Assembly (NCBI GenBank): GCA_036741695.1
Contig: DAINRU010000006.1
Coordinates: forward strand, 42,180-106,179
Reading direction: 5' to 3'
DNA from: JAFANK01 sp036741695
GTDB taxonomy: Bacteria > Vulcanimicrobiota > Vulcanimicrobiia > Eremiobacterales > Eremiobacteraceae
Length of the DNA stretch: 64,000 nt
Shown one piece after another: positions 51,893 to 61,253 of the stretch. Made by a program: the position numbers and the translations under genes. A model generated the notes under the pieces. It did not search any database. It was not told where the DNA came from and saw only the letters and a program-made list of their open reading frames with translations. Each line of letters opens with the position of its first letter. Position 1 is the stretch's first letter.

Positions 51893-51894
51893 GT

Positions 51895-53097
51895 ATGAAT
51901 CAGGCCTACGACCGCAAGCTCAAGACGGACCTCGACGCGCTGCGCGCCGCCGGAACGTATAAGACGATGCGCCACCTCACAACGCCGATGGCCGCCGAGG
52001 TCAATATGGAAGAGGCCGGCGAGACCATCATCCTGTCGAGCAACAACTACTTGGGTCTTGCGGACAACGCGCGTGTCGTCGAGGCGGGGATCGAGGGCCT
52101 GCGCGCCTATGGTGCCGGCACCGCAAGCGTGCGATTTATCTGCGGCACGTTCGACATCCATCGCCGCATCGAGGACAAGATCGCGTCCTTCTTCGGCATG
52201 CCGGCGTCGCTCACGTACGTCTCGTGCTGGACGGCCAACGAGGGCCTGATCCCGACCGTTGCCGTCGCCGGGACAGCCATCGTCTCCGACGAGCTCAACC
52301 ACGCATCCATCATCGACGGTTGCCGCTTGGCCACCCAGGCCCAACGGTTGCGCTACCAACACTCGGATATGGCGGATCTCGAGGCCAAGCTGGCTACGCT
52401 CCCGCCGGAGATGACGAAATTCATCATCAGCGATGGCGTCTTCTCAATGGAGGGCGATCTCGCGCTGTTGCCCCAGATCGTCGCGCTCGCCAAACGCTAC
52501 AACGGTGTGGTCATCGTCGACGATAGCCACGGCACGGGCGTGATGGGTGCGACGGGCCGTGGCACGATCGAGCACTACGGTCTCACGGGGCAGGTCGACA
52601 TCCTCACGGGCACGCTGGGCAAGGCGCTGGGCGGCGCGGCCGGCGGGTTTGTGGCCGGTTCGAAGAACGTCATCGAAACGCTCGTCCAGAAATCGCGCAC
52701 CATGCTCTTCTCCAATGCGCTACCTCCGACCGTGGCGTGCTCCGCGTTAGCGGCCATCGAGGAGCTTGAGGCGCATCCCGAGCTGCTCGCCAAACAGCGT
52801 GAGAACATCCGCTACTTCCGCGCCGGCTTGACAGCGCTCGGCTACAAGCCGCTGGCGGGCGAGAGCGCTATCATCCCGATCATCGTCGGCGAGACCGCCT
52901 TCGCGATCAAGATGAGCGAGCTATTGCTCAAGCGAGGCGTGTTCGTCACGGGCTTCGGCTACCCGGTGGTCCCCGAGGGCACAGCGCGCATCCGCGTCCA
53001 GATGAGCGCTGCTCTGGAGCGCTCGCACCTCGACGTGGCGCTCGCCGCGTTCGAACAGGTCGGCGCGCAGCTCGGCCTCATCCCGGCGAAGGTCTAA
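51895..53097 (+). CDS. kbl: Glycine C-acetyltransferase (2-amino-3-ketobutyrate CoA ligase)
   Basis: A 400-residue alpha-oxoamine synthase, PLP fold type I, that cleaves 2-amino-3-oxobutyrate with CoA to glycine and acetyl-CoA. Signatures are NNYLGLADNARVVEAGIEGL, GAGTASVRFICGT, DELNHASIIDG, VVIVDDSHGTGVMG and the PLP lysine in TLGKALGGAAGGF. AAGGA precedes the ATG at 51895, which lies two bases after the tdh stop. The two form the threonine-to-glycine operon. Confidence 0.96.
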   Translation: MNQAYDRKLKTDLDALRAAGTYKTMRHLTTPMAAEVNMEEAGETIILSSNNYLGLADNARVVEAGIEGLRAYGAGTASVRFICGTFDIHRRIEDKIASFFGMPASLTYVSCWTANEGLIPTVAVAGTAIVSDELNHASIIDGCRLATQAQRLRYQHSDMADLEAKLATLPPEMTKFIISDGVFSMEGDLALLPQIVALAKRYNGVVIVDDSHGTGVMGATGRGTIEHYGLTGQVDILTGTLGKALGGAAGGFVAGSKNVIETLVQKSRTMLFSNALPPTVACSALAAIEELEAHPELLAKQRENIRYFRAGLTALGYKPLAGESAIIPIIVGETAFAIKMSELLLKRGVFVTGFGYPVVPEGTARIRVQMSAALERSHLDVALAAFEQVGAQLGLIPAKV

Positions 53098-54545
53098 CCG
53101 CCGGACAGTATCTGGCCGAGGGCGGTGTAGATCGTCGCCGCCGCTTCCCATGCCTGTGTCTCCGTGGTGATGCGCGGCGGGCCATACCCGAAGGGCAAGA
53201 ACGTTGGAAGTGCCCGGCTCGCAGGCGCCGTCGGTGCGAGGTTCGCGACGCTACGGAAGATGAGCTCGGCGTAGAGCGCGTTCGCCCAGCCGAAGTCGTT
53301 GCGCGTGTACAGCCATGGGCGATTGGGATCGACGCTCTCGTAGATGAGCCCTCGCTCGCCATCGAGGACGCGCAGCTCCTCGATCGACTCAGCCACCTCG
53401 GAGGCGGTGAACGCGGTCATAGCCTCGCCGATGATGCCGAGCGGCCACACCCACCCGGTCCGTGTGTGCGGGCTGCCCAAGCCGTCGCCATAGCGGCCGC
53501 TATAATAGTACGGATTATCGTGTGAGAGCACGAAACGGCGCGTGTTGATGTAGAGCGGGTCGTAGTGAGCGACGAGTCCCATGAACGGCATGGTGAGGAG
53601 ATTGGGCAGGTTGGCGTCGTCCATGAGCACGTAGTTGCCAAGACCGTCGACCTCATACGGATACATCCAGCCGTAGCGGAAATCGTAGATCTGCCCGTAG
53701 CGCTCGATGCCCAGGCGGATCGCCGCTGCGAGTTCGCGGGCACGCATGGCGAGCCGGTCATCACCATAGCCGACTTGGACCTGGTGCGCGAGATCTTCAA
53801 GCTCGGTCGCGGCGAAGAGCTGCTGGGGGATGTTGTACGGATAGCGTACCGGGTCGTCCGACGGACGAAAGGCGCCCCATATCATGCCGGTGTAGGCATA
53901 GTCCGCACCCTTACCGTGGTTGGGGAGCATACGCGAGCGGTATCCCGAGCAGGCTGCGTGTTGCTGCTCGCATTCGTAGGTCTCGACGATGTGGATGTAG
54001 GCCCAATGCAACTGCTGCGTGTAGAGCCCGCGGTCATGCGTGGCGCGCCAGTACACAGACGCGAGCAGCACGGGATACGACAGCGAATCCACCTCCCATT
54101 TCTCTTCCCAGAGCCGGTATCCAGCGGTGAAGGCGTTGGCGTAGGGTGAGGTGATGATGTTCTTGGCGTTGCGTTGGATGACGCCGCGCGCGATCTGGGC
54201 GATCTGCGGATAGGCGGGGGCGAAGCGGACGTAGGGCAGCGTCTGCGCTGACGAATCGCGCAGCCACATAGCCGGGATGTCGCCGGTCTGCACGTAGACC
54301 GTGCCGTCGTCTTGGAAGAAAAAATCGGTCATGAGCGTATGGAAAAGGGTCGTCGCATCGACGTCCACTTTGCGCTGCGTCATGCCGGGGAGGGTGAGGC
54401 CGATAGTGAGGGTGGCACCGCTCGATCCCATACCAAGGGCGGATCGCATGCTGAGCAGTGTGAGCCCGAGCGCCAGGGCGAGCGTCGCGGTCGCCAGCCG
54501 ACGCGACTTGGCGAGGGCGGCGAGGACGATTGCAACCGTTGGCAC
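53094..54545 (-). CDS. Secreted GH125-type exo-alpha-1,6-mannosidase
   Basis: A 483-residue protein with an N-terminal signal or anchor (TATLALALGLTLLSM) and an (alpha/alpha)6-barrel-type enzyme. Typical GH125 motifs: TGDIPAMWLRDSSAQTLPYV with the catalytic-region Asp, RGVIQRNAKNI, YELKWEVDSL-like EEKWEVDSLSYP, MIWGAFRPSDDP, and NDFGWANALYAEL near the end. The family removes non-reducing alpha-1,6-mannose without metal. It starts at GTG 54545 with AAGG nine bases upstream and ends overlapping the stop of kbl by four bases (convergent). Confidence 0.87.
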   Translation of the reverse strand: MPTVAIVLAALAKSRRLATATLALALGLTLLSMRSALGMGSSGATLTIGLTLPGMTQRKVDVDATTLFHTLMTDFFFQDDGTVYVQTGDIPAMWLRDSSAQTLPYVRFAPAYPQIAQIARGVIQRNAKNIITSPYANAFTAGYRLWEEKWEVDSLSYPVLLASVYWRATHDRGLYTQQLHWAYIHIVETYECEQQHAACSGYRSRMLPNHGKGADYAYTGMIWGAFRPSDDPVRYPYNIPQQLFAATELEDLAHQVQVGYGDDRLAMRARELAAAIRLGIERYGQIYDFRYGWMYPYEVDGLGNYVLMDDANLPNLLTMPFMGLVAHYDPLYINTRRFVLSHDNPYYYSGRYGDGLGSPHTRTGWVWPLGIIGEAMTAFTASEVAESIEELRVLDGERGLIYESVDPNRPWLYTRNDFGWANALYAELIFRSVANLAPTAPASRALPTFLPFGYGPPRITTETQAWEAAATIYTALGQILSGG

Positions 54546-54612
54546 GGGAGGTTACCTTCTGTTGCCCTGGTGACTAACCTGCGACGGCGGGTCAGACGCG
54601 GGGTGAATGAAA

Positions 54613-54636
54613 CCGGGCGCCCTGGAAGGCGCCCGG
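54613..54636 (-). terminator. Hairpin between the 77-residue membrane gene and the GH125 gene
   Basis: CCGGGCGCC-N6-GGCGCCCGG, a perfect 9-bp stem followed on the minus strand by TTTCATTC. It would terminate the small membrane-protein transcript before the mannosidase gene. Confidence 0.6.
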
Positions 54637-54648
54637 TCGAGGGGTTTC

Positions 54649-54666
54649 ACGGACCTCAAGGTCCGT
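54649..54666 (-). repeat. Dispersed 18-bp palindrome, copy D
   Basis: ACGGACCT-CA-AGGTCCGT followed on the plus strand by TGCTGCAAG. It lies between the stop of the 77-residue gene and the hairpin at 54613. Confidence 0.85.
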
Positions 54667-54682
54667 TGCTGCAAGCGTTGTC

Positions 54683-54916
54683 TTATGAAGCCTGCTGGCG
54701 GAGCGGCGGGAAGAGCAGGTCGATCTCGTTTGTGTTATCGAGAAGCTCCAGCGGCCGAGGTTGCTGTTTGGACGGTTCGGATTTGTGCTCGCTTGCCCGT
54801 AGGACGACGAGCAACGCGATCGAGCTCACCGCGGTCAGCGCAAGCGCCACGATCGGACCTTGCATGTACAGGACGGCGCCGATGGTCGCCGCGCTCGTTA
54901 TGATTGCACTCCACAT
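54683..54916 (-). CDS. Small membrane protein (77 residues)
   Basis: Two hydrophobic segments (residues about 4-18 and 21-41) followed by a polar tail with EHKSEPSKQQPRPLELLDNT. GGAG lies eight bases before the ATG at 54916, so it is likely translated. Unknown function, no family recognised. The 195 bases upstream to the MFS gene show nothing else convincing. Confidence 0.65.
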   Translation of the reverse strand: MWSAIITSAATIGAVLYMQGPIVALALTAVSSIALLVVLRASEHKSEPSKQQPRPLELLDNTNEIDLLFPPLRQQAS

Positions 54917-55111
54917 TGTCGTGTCTCCGCCTTACGATGTCACTTGAGCGTAAAATTGCTTGCCACGCTGGGCTGCTCATAAGACCGCTTCTAGATATCT
55001 GTGTTACCGTTTGGCTGCTGCTAAACACGACGCCGGTGCACGTGTGATGCGAGTCAACGCGCGCCCCGGCAAGGTGTGTGATGCAGGCACTGCCAACTCA
55101 TATGACCGCCT

Positions 55112-56302
55112 ATGCTGACCCGCCTGCTGCCCATCCTGGGCGTCACCTTCATAGACATTCTCGGCTTCAGCATTCTGCTGCCCATTTTGCCCTATTTCGT
55201 CAAGAGCTTCGGGTCGTCCGACGTCACGGTTGGGCTGCTCTTCTCGGTCTTCGCTTTGTGCCAATTCCTGGCGGGTCCCATCTGGGGTAACGTCAGCGAT
55301 CGCATCGGTCGCAAGAAAGTGTTGATCGTCAGCCAGATCGGCGCCACCATCGGCTGGTTCATGCTCGCCTTCGCGCATAGCATCGGCATGGTGTTCCTGG
55401 CGCGTGTGGTCGAGGGCACGTCGGGCGGCAACATCAGCGTCACCCAGGCCTACGTCGCCGACCTGGTCGAGCCGCGCGAACGCGGCCGTGCGTTTTCCTA
55501 CGTCGGCGCATCCTTCTCGGCCGGCATCGTCTTCGGCCCGCTACTGGGCGGCGTGCTCTTCGAACGCTTCGGTTTCCAGGCGCCCTTCCTCGCGGCGGCG
55601 ACGCTGCAGTTCATCACGCTCATCGTGACCATCCTCATGCTGCCCGAGTCGCGCAATCCCGAGGGCAGCCAGGTCGCCACGCTCGAGCACATCCGCGCTT
55701 CGCTCGCCGATCCCCTCATCGCCCCGATCCTCTTGCAGATGTGGGCCTTCTCGCTCGCGCTCTACGCGTGGTTCGGCGTCTTCGCCCTGCTCATGCAGGC
55801 GGCGCTCGGGTTCAGCGCCAGCAGCACGAGCTTCTTCTTCGCCTCCTTCGGCGTCTTGAGCGTCATCATGCAGCTTGGGCCCGGGCCACGCGTCATCGAC
55901 AGCATCGGGGATCGGCGCAGCTCGAACATCGGCATCGGGCTTTCGCTGTGCGGCTTCTTGCTCGTGCCGTTCATCCACAGCCTGCTGACGATGCTCCCCA
56001 CCTTCTTGCTCTTCGCCGTCGGCATGGCCATCGCACGGCCCGCGCTTTCCTCGATACTGACCGCCGGTGCACCCGAGAACCAACGCGGCACGATCCTTGG
56101 CGTCAGTTCAGCGCTCGATAACGTCTCTGGAGCCACCATGCCGCTGGCATCGACCTTCCTCTTGGGTCGCTACGGGCCGCCCTGGGCCGGAGCCGCCTCG
56201 AGCCTCTTCGCGTTTCTGGCGCTGCTCATGGGGATCGCGGCGCAGCGCAAGTCGGCAGCTCCGGTGGGGAGTGATCTCCCGGCGGAAGTGGCTGCGAAGT
56301 AG
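55112..56302 (+). CDS. MFS exporter, TetA-like (DHA1 family)
   Basis: A 396-residue, 12-helix major facilitator. The family motif A between helices 2 and 3 appears as GNVSDRIGRKKVLI and motif C-like antiporter residues as GASFSAGIVFGPLLGG. The N-terminal ITFIDILGFSILLPILPYF-like start is typical of tetracycline/multidrug exporters. Substrate unknown. There is no convincing ribosome site before the ATG at 55112. It converges with the M48 protease gene, three bases apart. Confidence 0.9.
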   Translation: MLTRLLPILGVTFIDILGFSILLPILPYFVKSFGSSDVTVGLLFSVFALCQFLAGPIWGNVSDRIGRKKVLIVSQIGATIGWFMLAFAHSIGMVFLARVVEGTSGGNISVTQAYVADLVEPRERGRAFSYVGASFSAGIVFGPLLGGVLFERFGFQAPFLAAATLQFITLIVTILMLPESRNPEGSQVATLEHIRASLADPLIAPILLQMWAFSLALYAWFGVFALLMQAALGFSASSTSFFFASFGVLSVIMQLGPGPRVIDSIGDRRSSNIGIGLSLCGFLLVPFIHSLLTMLPTFLLFAVGMAIARPALSSILTAGAPENQRGTILGVSSALDNVSGATMPLASTFLLGRYGPPWAGAASSLFAFLALLMGIAAQRKSAAPVGSDLPAEVAAK

Positions 56303-56305
56303 CCT

Positions 56306-58303
56306 CTAGTGTGACGGAGCGGACGTGGCCGTCGCTGGCGGCGAGGGCTGCGATGGCTGCGGCGACGTCGGCGTCGGGTGTCCGACGTTAACGTTGGCAG
56401 TGACGGTCTCGGGCACTTCGACGTAGTCTTCGTAGACCAGACCCTCGGCGATCTCCATCGATTCGGTCAAGAGGTTGCGCTGCAACGCCAGATCGGCGCA
56501 CGAGAGCCCGCCATCGTGTTCGGTTCTCATGAGCTGCGTCATCTGTTCTTTCGTCTCGTAGCTCAGCCACGCATCGCAGCCCAGCTCGCCGGGCGTGATG
56601 CCGCTGCGCAGCACCATTTGGTAGTCGGGCATCTGCACGCCCGGGAACCGGAACTGCAGCGCCTTGCGGTAGTCCACGTAGCGCTCGCTCGACGAATAGA
56701 GATCGAGCAATGTGATGTTGGCGGACAGCGTACGCGTCTGCGCGCCATAGATGAGGTCTGACCCCCGCTCCGACATCGCGAAAGCCGCATCCCAAGCGGC
56801 GGTCGCGGCGGACAGTGCCGCTTGCACTCTGGGCATATCCTTGGCCGAGATGTCGCCGGTCGTCGTGTCGAGCGAGTTGAGAACGGCGAAATACTCTGCC
56901 AGCGGGCGCACGCTGTCCGCGCCCATGGAGATGGCGGCGCGCGCGTCGTCGACACCGGTGACGAATTGATCCGCCCCTTCGGAGAGACTCGCCGCAAGCG
57001 ACGGATAGTACGGCAAGAGGGCGCGCGTCTTCTCGGTCGGCGGGCCGTTGCTGATGGCGTCCGCCATATCCTTGAGCGGGCCAAGGTTGTCTTCGGCGAG
57101 GCCCGGACCGCTGGCTAACACGTCGGAACTGTTGTCGAGCACGCCGTTGATGTCGCGCGTGATTTTGTTGATCCCGGCGACCGCGATCCCGAGGTTATTG
57201 GTCTTTTTCTTGGGAGATCCCAGGTTGGGTATGGCGCTCTGCATCTCGTTCAGCTGGTTGTTGAGCGTCTGCAGATCGCTGCGCGAGCCGTGCGTTCGCT
57301 GCGCGCACAGGCGCGCGGCATCGCCGGCGATGGCTTGCGCCTTGGCGATATTAGTGGCGATATCACCCATACTGAACGCGTCGAGCGTGAGCGTGTAGGC
57401 TACCGACCGCTCGTGCAAGGTTCCCGGCGGTCCCAATTCCTTGAGCGCGATCTCGACCTGGTTGAGATGGGCCAGCGCGATCGTGTTGCCAGGCGATTTC
57501 GCCAGCGCTTCCCCGAAGCGTGCACGGGCGTAGGCATAGCGCCCCTCGCTCTGATCGTGGATCGCGTCTTCGATGATCTGCGTGGCTGGTGGGTTGTCGA
57601 GCTCGGGATATCCCTCGAGATGTGCGATGCGGTCTTGCGGCGGCGGGTGGTCCTCCATGGCCTTGTCGGAGCGGCTTTCGGTATCATCCGCCTCGAGCTT
57701 GCCCAGATGCGCCATGAGGTCGACGGCGGACTGCGGGTCGTAGCCTGCTCTGGTCATGAGCAAGAGGCCGTACTGGTCCGCCTGTAGTTCGTCTTCGCGC
57801 GAGAACTTATACGCCACGAGATCGCCGCCATATCCGCCCAGCGCCGCGGCGATCGGGGAAAGTATGGACAGCACCCCGATGAGGATGCCGAGCACTTCCT
57901 GCTTCGCTTGGAGGGTGACGACGTGACGCCGCTCGACGTGACCCATCTCATGTCCGAGCACTGCTGCAAGCTCGTCGTCGGATCCCACGAAATTGAGCAG
58001 TCCCATGTCCGCATGCATGAAACCGCCGGGCAGCGCGAACGCGTTGACCTCATCGGTGTCGAGGATCTCGAACTGGTAGTTGATGTCCTGGCGATAGCGG
58101 TTGGCCGCGAGCTTCGCACCGATGCCATTGACCCAGTTGGTCAGGAACGGATCGTTGATGAGGACGTTCTCGTCATCGATCTCCTGGCTGATGCCTTGGC
58201 CGAGCGCGATCTCCTTTGCGGTCGACATGGCGGCCGCCGGCATGGCGGGCATGGCGATTCCCCAGAGCAGCGTCGCTGCCAAGACAATCGCGGTGAATCG
58301 CAT
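56306..58303 (-). CDS. M48-family metalloprotease with long C-terminal extension
   Basis: A 665-residue exported protein: signal peptide (residues 1-25), then the M48 domain with GGFMHADMGLLNFVGSDDELAAVLGHEMGHVERRH (zinc motif HEMGH) and EDELQADQYGLLLM carrying the third ligand. Residues about 280-360 look like TPR-type helices. The remaining part up to 620 is helical and unassigned, and the end is Pro/Thr/Ser-rich. BepA-like proteases handle outer-membrane protein quality control, so a periplasmic role is likely. AGGA is ten bases before the ATG at 58303. Confidence 0.87.
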   Translation of the reverse strand: MRFTAIVLAATLLWGIAMPAMPAAAMSTAKEIALGQGISQEIDDENVLINDPFLTNWVNGIGAKLAANRYRQDINYQFEILDTDEVNAFALPGGFMHADMGLLNFVGSDDELAAVLGHEMGHVERRHVVTLQAKQEVLGILIGVLSILSPIAAALGGYGGDLVAYKFSREDELQADQYGLLLMTRAGYDPQSAVDLMAHLGKLEADDTESRSDKAMEDHPPPQDRIAHLEGYPELDNPPATQIIEDAIHDQSEGRYAYARARFGEALAKSPGNTIALAHLNQVEIALKELGPPGTLHERSVAYTLTLDAFSMGDIATNIAKAQAIAGDAARLCAQRTHGSRSDLQTLNNQLNEMQSAIPNLGSPKKKTNNLGIAVAGINKITRDINGVLDNSSDVLASGPGLAEDNLGPLKDMADAISNGPPTEKTRALLPYYPSLAASLSEGADQFVTGVDDARAAISMGADSVRPLAEYFAVLNSLDTTTGDISAKDMPRVQAALSAATAAWDAAFAMSERGSDLIYGAQTRTLSANITLLDLYSSSERYVDYRKALQFRFPGVQMPDYQMVLRSGITPGELGCDAWLSYETKEQMTQLMRTEHDGGLSCADLALQRNLLTESMEIAEGLVYEDYVEVPETVTANVNVGHPTPTSPQPSQPSPPATATSAPSH

Positions 58304-58424
58304 CAGGGGAAATTCCTTTGAAGTCGCTCGTGGCACGCTGCTCGCCCGTGTTAGAGAGGTTTCGCAGCCGGCAGCGCGGACGCCTTGCCCGAACCTGAGA
58401 ACCGCCTTAGAGCGGGCGACATTT

Positions 58425-59171
58425 TCACCACTCGATAGGGCTGCCGTCGTGCCAGAACAATCCGGTCTTCTCCGACGCCGGCCGGGTGGCGAGCGCGAGC
58501 GCGGCCTGCGCTGACTCGCTCGGCTCGACGGTTGCATTCGGACCGCCCATGTCGGTCTTGACCCAGCCGGGATGCATGACGTCGACCATGATGTCGCGGC
58601 CGCGCAGATCCACCGCTAGCATCTGCGTGTACATGTTGAGCGCCGCTTTGCTGATGGAATACGCGGGGCCGCGCGAGTCCGGCTCGCCTGAGAACTGCCC
58701 CATCCGCGACGAGACGTTGATGATGCGGCCCCCATCGTTGATGAAGGGCACAAACGCATTGCAGACCAGGATCGGACCGAAGAGATTGACGCGCAAGGTT
58801 TTCTCAAGGACGAGCGGGTCGATCTCCGATGGCCGCATCCGGCGGTCTTCCTCGAGGAAGACGCCCGCGTTATTGACGAGCACGTCGATCTTCGGGTAGC
58901 GCTGGGTCAGATCGAGGATGAGCATGGCGACCTGGGCAGCGTCACTGACGTCGGCGACCCCAAAATCAGCCTCGAGTCCTTGGTCCTTGAGTTCGCGCAC
59001 CAGCGACTCTCCGAGCGTGCGTTCGCGCACGACGAAGACGCTGCGCGCGCCCGCGCGTGCGAAGGCGGTCGCGATCGCTTTGCCCACCCCGCGCCCCGCG
59101 CCGGTGACGACGGTCGTCTTCCCCCGCAGGAGACCTGCGGTGCCGGAAATATCTTTCGTGCCGGTCGCCAC
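58425..59171 (-). CDS. Short-chain dehydrogenase/reductase
   Basis: A 248-residue classical SDR: VVTGAGRGVGKAIA cofactor loop, NNAGVFL, catalytic Ser in INVSSRMGQF, YSISKAALN with Tyr and Lys, and HPGWVKTDMGG. The C-terminal GLFWHDGSPIEW resembles carbonyl-reductase-like SDRs rather than FabG. Substrate unknown. GTG at 59171 has GGAGGG seven bases upstream. It is divergent from acs. Confidence 0.9.
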   Translation of the reverse strand: MATGTKDISGTAGLLRGKTTVVTGAGRGVGKAIATAFARAGARSVFVVRERTLGESLVRELKDQGLEADFGVADVSDAAQVAMLILDLTQRYPKIDVLVNNAGVFLEEDRRMRPSEIDPLVLEKTLRVNLFGPILVCNAFVPFINDGGRIINVSSRMGQFSGEPDSRGPAYSISKAALNMYTQMLAVDLRGRDIMVDVMHPGWVKTDMGGPNATVEPSESAQAALALATRPASEKTGLFWHDGSPIEW

Positions 59172-59214
59172 GTGAGCGCCCTCCCCTTGGTTCGGTCGAG
59201 TGAATCCAACGGCT

Positions 59215-59242
59215 CTGCGGCGCGCAAGACTTCGCGCCGCAG
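59215..59242. promoter_or_regulatory. Inverted repeat in the acs leader
   Basis: CTGCGGCGCG-CAAGACTT-CGCGCCGCAG is a perfect 10-bp stem with an 8-base loop, ending 20 bases before the acs ATG. It could be a leader hairpin or an operator. If acs began at the upstream GTG (59200), the repeat would be coding. Confidence 0.55.
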
Positions 59243-59262
59243 CAGCGAATGACCCGCGCGTT

Positions 59263-61242
59263 ATGCCAGACCAGCACGACCAAGCCATCGAAGCGCTCTT
59301 CGCCGAGCACCGCACGTTTGCGCCGCCCGCGGAGTTCGCGGCCCACGCCAACGTTCGCGACCCGGAGATCTACGCACGCGCGGCGGCTGATTTCGAGAAA
59401 TTCTGGGAAGGCGAGGCCGAGCGCCTTGAGTGGTTCGAGCGCTGGCGCAAGGTCTTGCATTGGGATGACAAGACCAAGGTCGCTCGCTGGTTCGACGGCG
59501 GCAAGCTTAACGTCAGCCACAACTGCCTCGACCGCCACGTAGCGGCCGGCCACGGCAAGCAGGTGGCGTATTTCTGGGAAGGCGAGCCCGGTGATGCCCG
59601 CGCGATCAGCTACGAGGAGCTGTTGCGCGAGACGTGCCGTCTAGCCAATGCGCTGCGCGAACTGGGCGTGCGGCGCGGCGACCGCGTGGCCATCTACATG
59701 GGTATGGTGCCGCAGCTACCGGTGGCGCTGCTCGCCTGCTCGCGCATCGGCGCGATCCATTCAGTCGTCTTCGGAGGCTTCTCCGCGGAGAGCCTGCGCG
59801 ATCGTATCATCGATGGTGAGTGCAAGCTGCTCATCACCCAAGACCAGGGCTGGCGCCGGGGCGGCAAGATCCTGCTCAAGAATATCGCCGACGACGCCCT
59901 CAACGGCGCGCAGAGCATCGAGAAAGTCATCGTGCTGCGCCGCGTGGGCGACCCATGTGATTGGACTGCGGATCGTGACGTCTGGTACCACGACATCGTC
60001 GACCGGCAGTTGGACGTCTGTCCGCCTGAGCCCATGGATGCCGAAGACGTGCTGTACATCTTGTACTCGAGCGGCACGACTGCCAAGCCCAAAGGCATCG
60101 TGCACACGACCGGCGGCTATCTCACCGGCATCGCCTCGACCCACCGCACGATCTTCGACATCAAGCCCGACTCAGACGTGTTCTGGTGCACGGCTGACAT
60201 CGGGTGGGTGACCGGCCACTCCTACATCGTCTACGCCCCGCTCGCCAACCGGACGACGAGCGTCATCTACGAAGGCACGCCCGACTATCCCGATAAGGAC
60301 CGCTTCTGGGCGCTGGTCGAGAAGTACAAGATCACCATCTGCTACACCGCGCCGACCGCGATCCGGACATTCATGAAGTGGGGCCCCGAGTACCCCGCGC
60401 GGCACGACCTCTCGTCCCTGCGCCTCATCGGCAGCGTGGGCGAACCCATCAACCCGGAGGCCTGGATGTGGTACCAGGAGCATATCGGGGGTGGGCGTTG
60501 CCCCGTGGTGGACACGTGGTGGCAGACGGAAACGGGCATGATCCTCATCTCACCGCTGCCTGGCATCACCGCGACCAAGCCGGGATCGGCAACCTTTCCG
60601 TATCCCGGCGTCTTCGCCGACGTCGTCGATAACGAGGGCAAGTCGGTGCCGCTAGGTGGCGGCGGCTACATCGTCATCACCAAACCTTGGCCCGCGATGC
60701 TGCGCACCCTGTGGAAGGCGCACGACCGTTACCTGCAGACCTACTGGAGCAGATTCGCGCGGCAAGGCTATTATTTTCCGGCCGACGGCTGTAAGCGCGA
60801 TGCAGAGGGCTATTATTGGTTGCTCGGCCGCGTCGACGACGTCATGAACGTATCGGGCCATCGTATCTCGACGACAGAGGTGGAGAGCGCCTTTGTCGAC
60901 CATCCCCGGGTCGCCGAAGCGGCGGTGGTCTCCAAGAAGGACGACATCACGGGCGAGGCCATCGCTGCCTTTGTCACGCTCAAAGGCGGCAGCATCGGAT
61001 CGACCGTGGATGCAGACGAGCTGCGCAAACACGTGAGCGGCAAGATCGGCGCTTTTGCGCGGCCGAAATACATCACGTTCACCCCAGAGCTGCCCAAAAC
61101 TCGTTCGGGCAAGATCATGCGCCGGTTGCTGCGCGACGTCATGGAGGAGCGGCCGCTAGGCGACACGACGACCCTCGCCGACGCCACGGTGGTCAAGAAC
61201 CTGGCGGACGCGGCGAAATCAAGCCAGGTCAAAGACGAATAG
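59263..61242 (+). CDS. acs: Acetyl-coenzyme A synthetase
   Basis: A 659-residue AMP-forming acetyl-CoA synthetase. Motifs: YILYSSGTTAKPKGIVHTTGGYL (ATP loop), WCTADIGWVTGHSYIVY, VDTWWQTETGMI, the core GYYWLLGRVDDVMNVSGHRISTTEVES, and the C-terminal lysine in PKTRSGKIMRRLLRD, the usual site for regulatory acetylation. A deacetylase-family gene lies at the opposite end of the window, too far to call it linked. ATG at 59263 gives the family's usual length; GTG at 59200 is an alternative. It converges with the multicopper-oxidase/ZIP gene. Confidence 0.96.
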   Translation: MPDQHDQAIEALFAEHRTFAPPAEFAAHANVRDPEIYARAAADFEKFWEGEAERLEWFERWRKVLHWDDKTKVARWFDGGKLNVSHNCLDRHVAAGHGKQVAYFWEGEPGDARAISYEELLRETCRLANALRELGVRRGDRVAIYMGMVPQLPVALLACSRIGAIHSVVFGGFSAESLRDRIIDGECKLLITQDQGWRRGGKILLKNIADDALNGAQSIEKVIVLRRVGDPCDWTADRDVWYHDIVDRQLDVCPPEPMDAEDVLYILYSSGTTAKPKGIVHTTGGYLTGIASTHRTIFDIKPDSDVFWCTADIGWVTGHSYIVYAPLANRTTSVIYEGTPDYPDKDRFWALVEKYKITICYTAPTAIRTFMKWGPEYPARHDLSSLRLIGSVGEPINPEAWMWYQEHIGGGRCPVVDTWWQTETGMILISPLPGITATKPGSATFPYPGVFADVVDNEGKSVPLGGGGYIVITKPWPAMLRTLWKAHDRYLQTYWSRFARQGYYFPADGCKRDAEGYYWLLGRVDDVMNVSGHRISTTEVESAFVDHPRVAEAAVVSKKDDITGEAIAAFVTLKGGSIGSTVDADELRKHVSGKIGAFARPKYITFTPELPKTRSGKIMRRLLRDVMEERPLGDTTTLADATVVKNLADAAKSSQVKDE

Positions 61243-61253
61243 GCGTAATCAGC

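Noticed and set aside
2..61242. Functional link between the deacetylase-family gene and acs
   Set aside because: Acs is often regulated by lysine deacetylation (AcuC/CobB), but the two genes are about 58 kb apart and nothing in the sequence ties them together.
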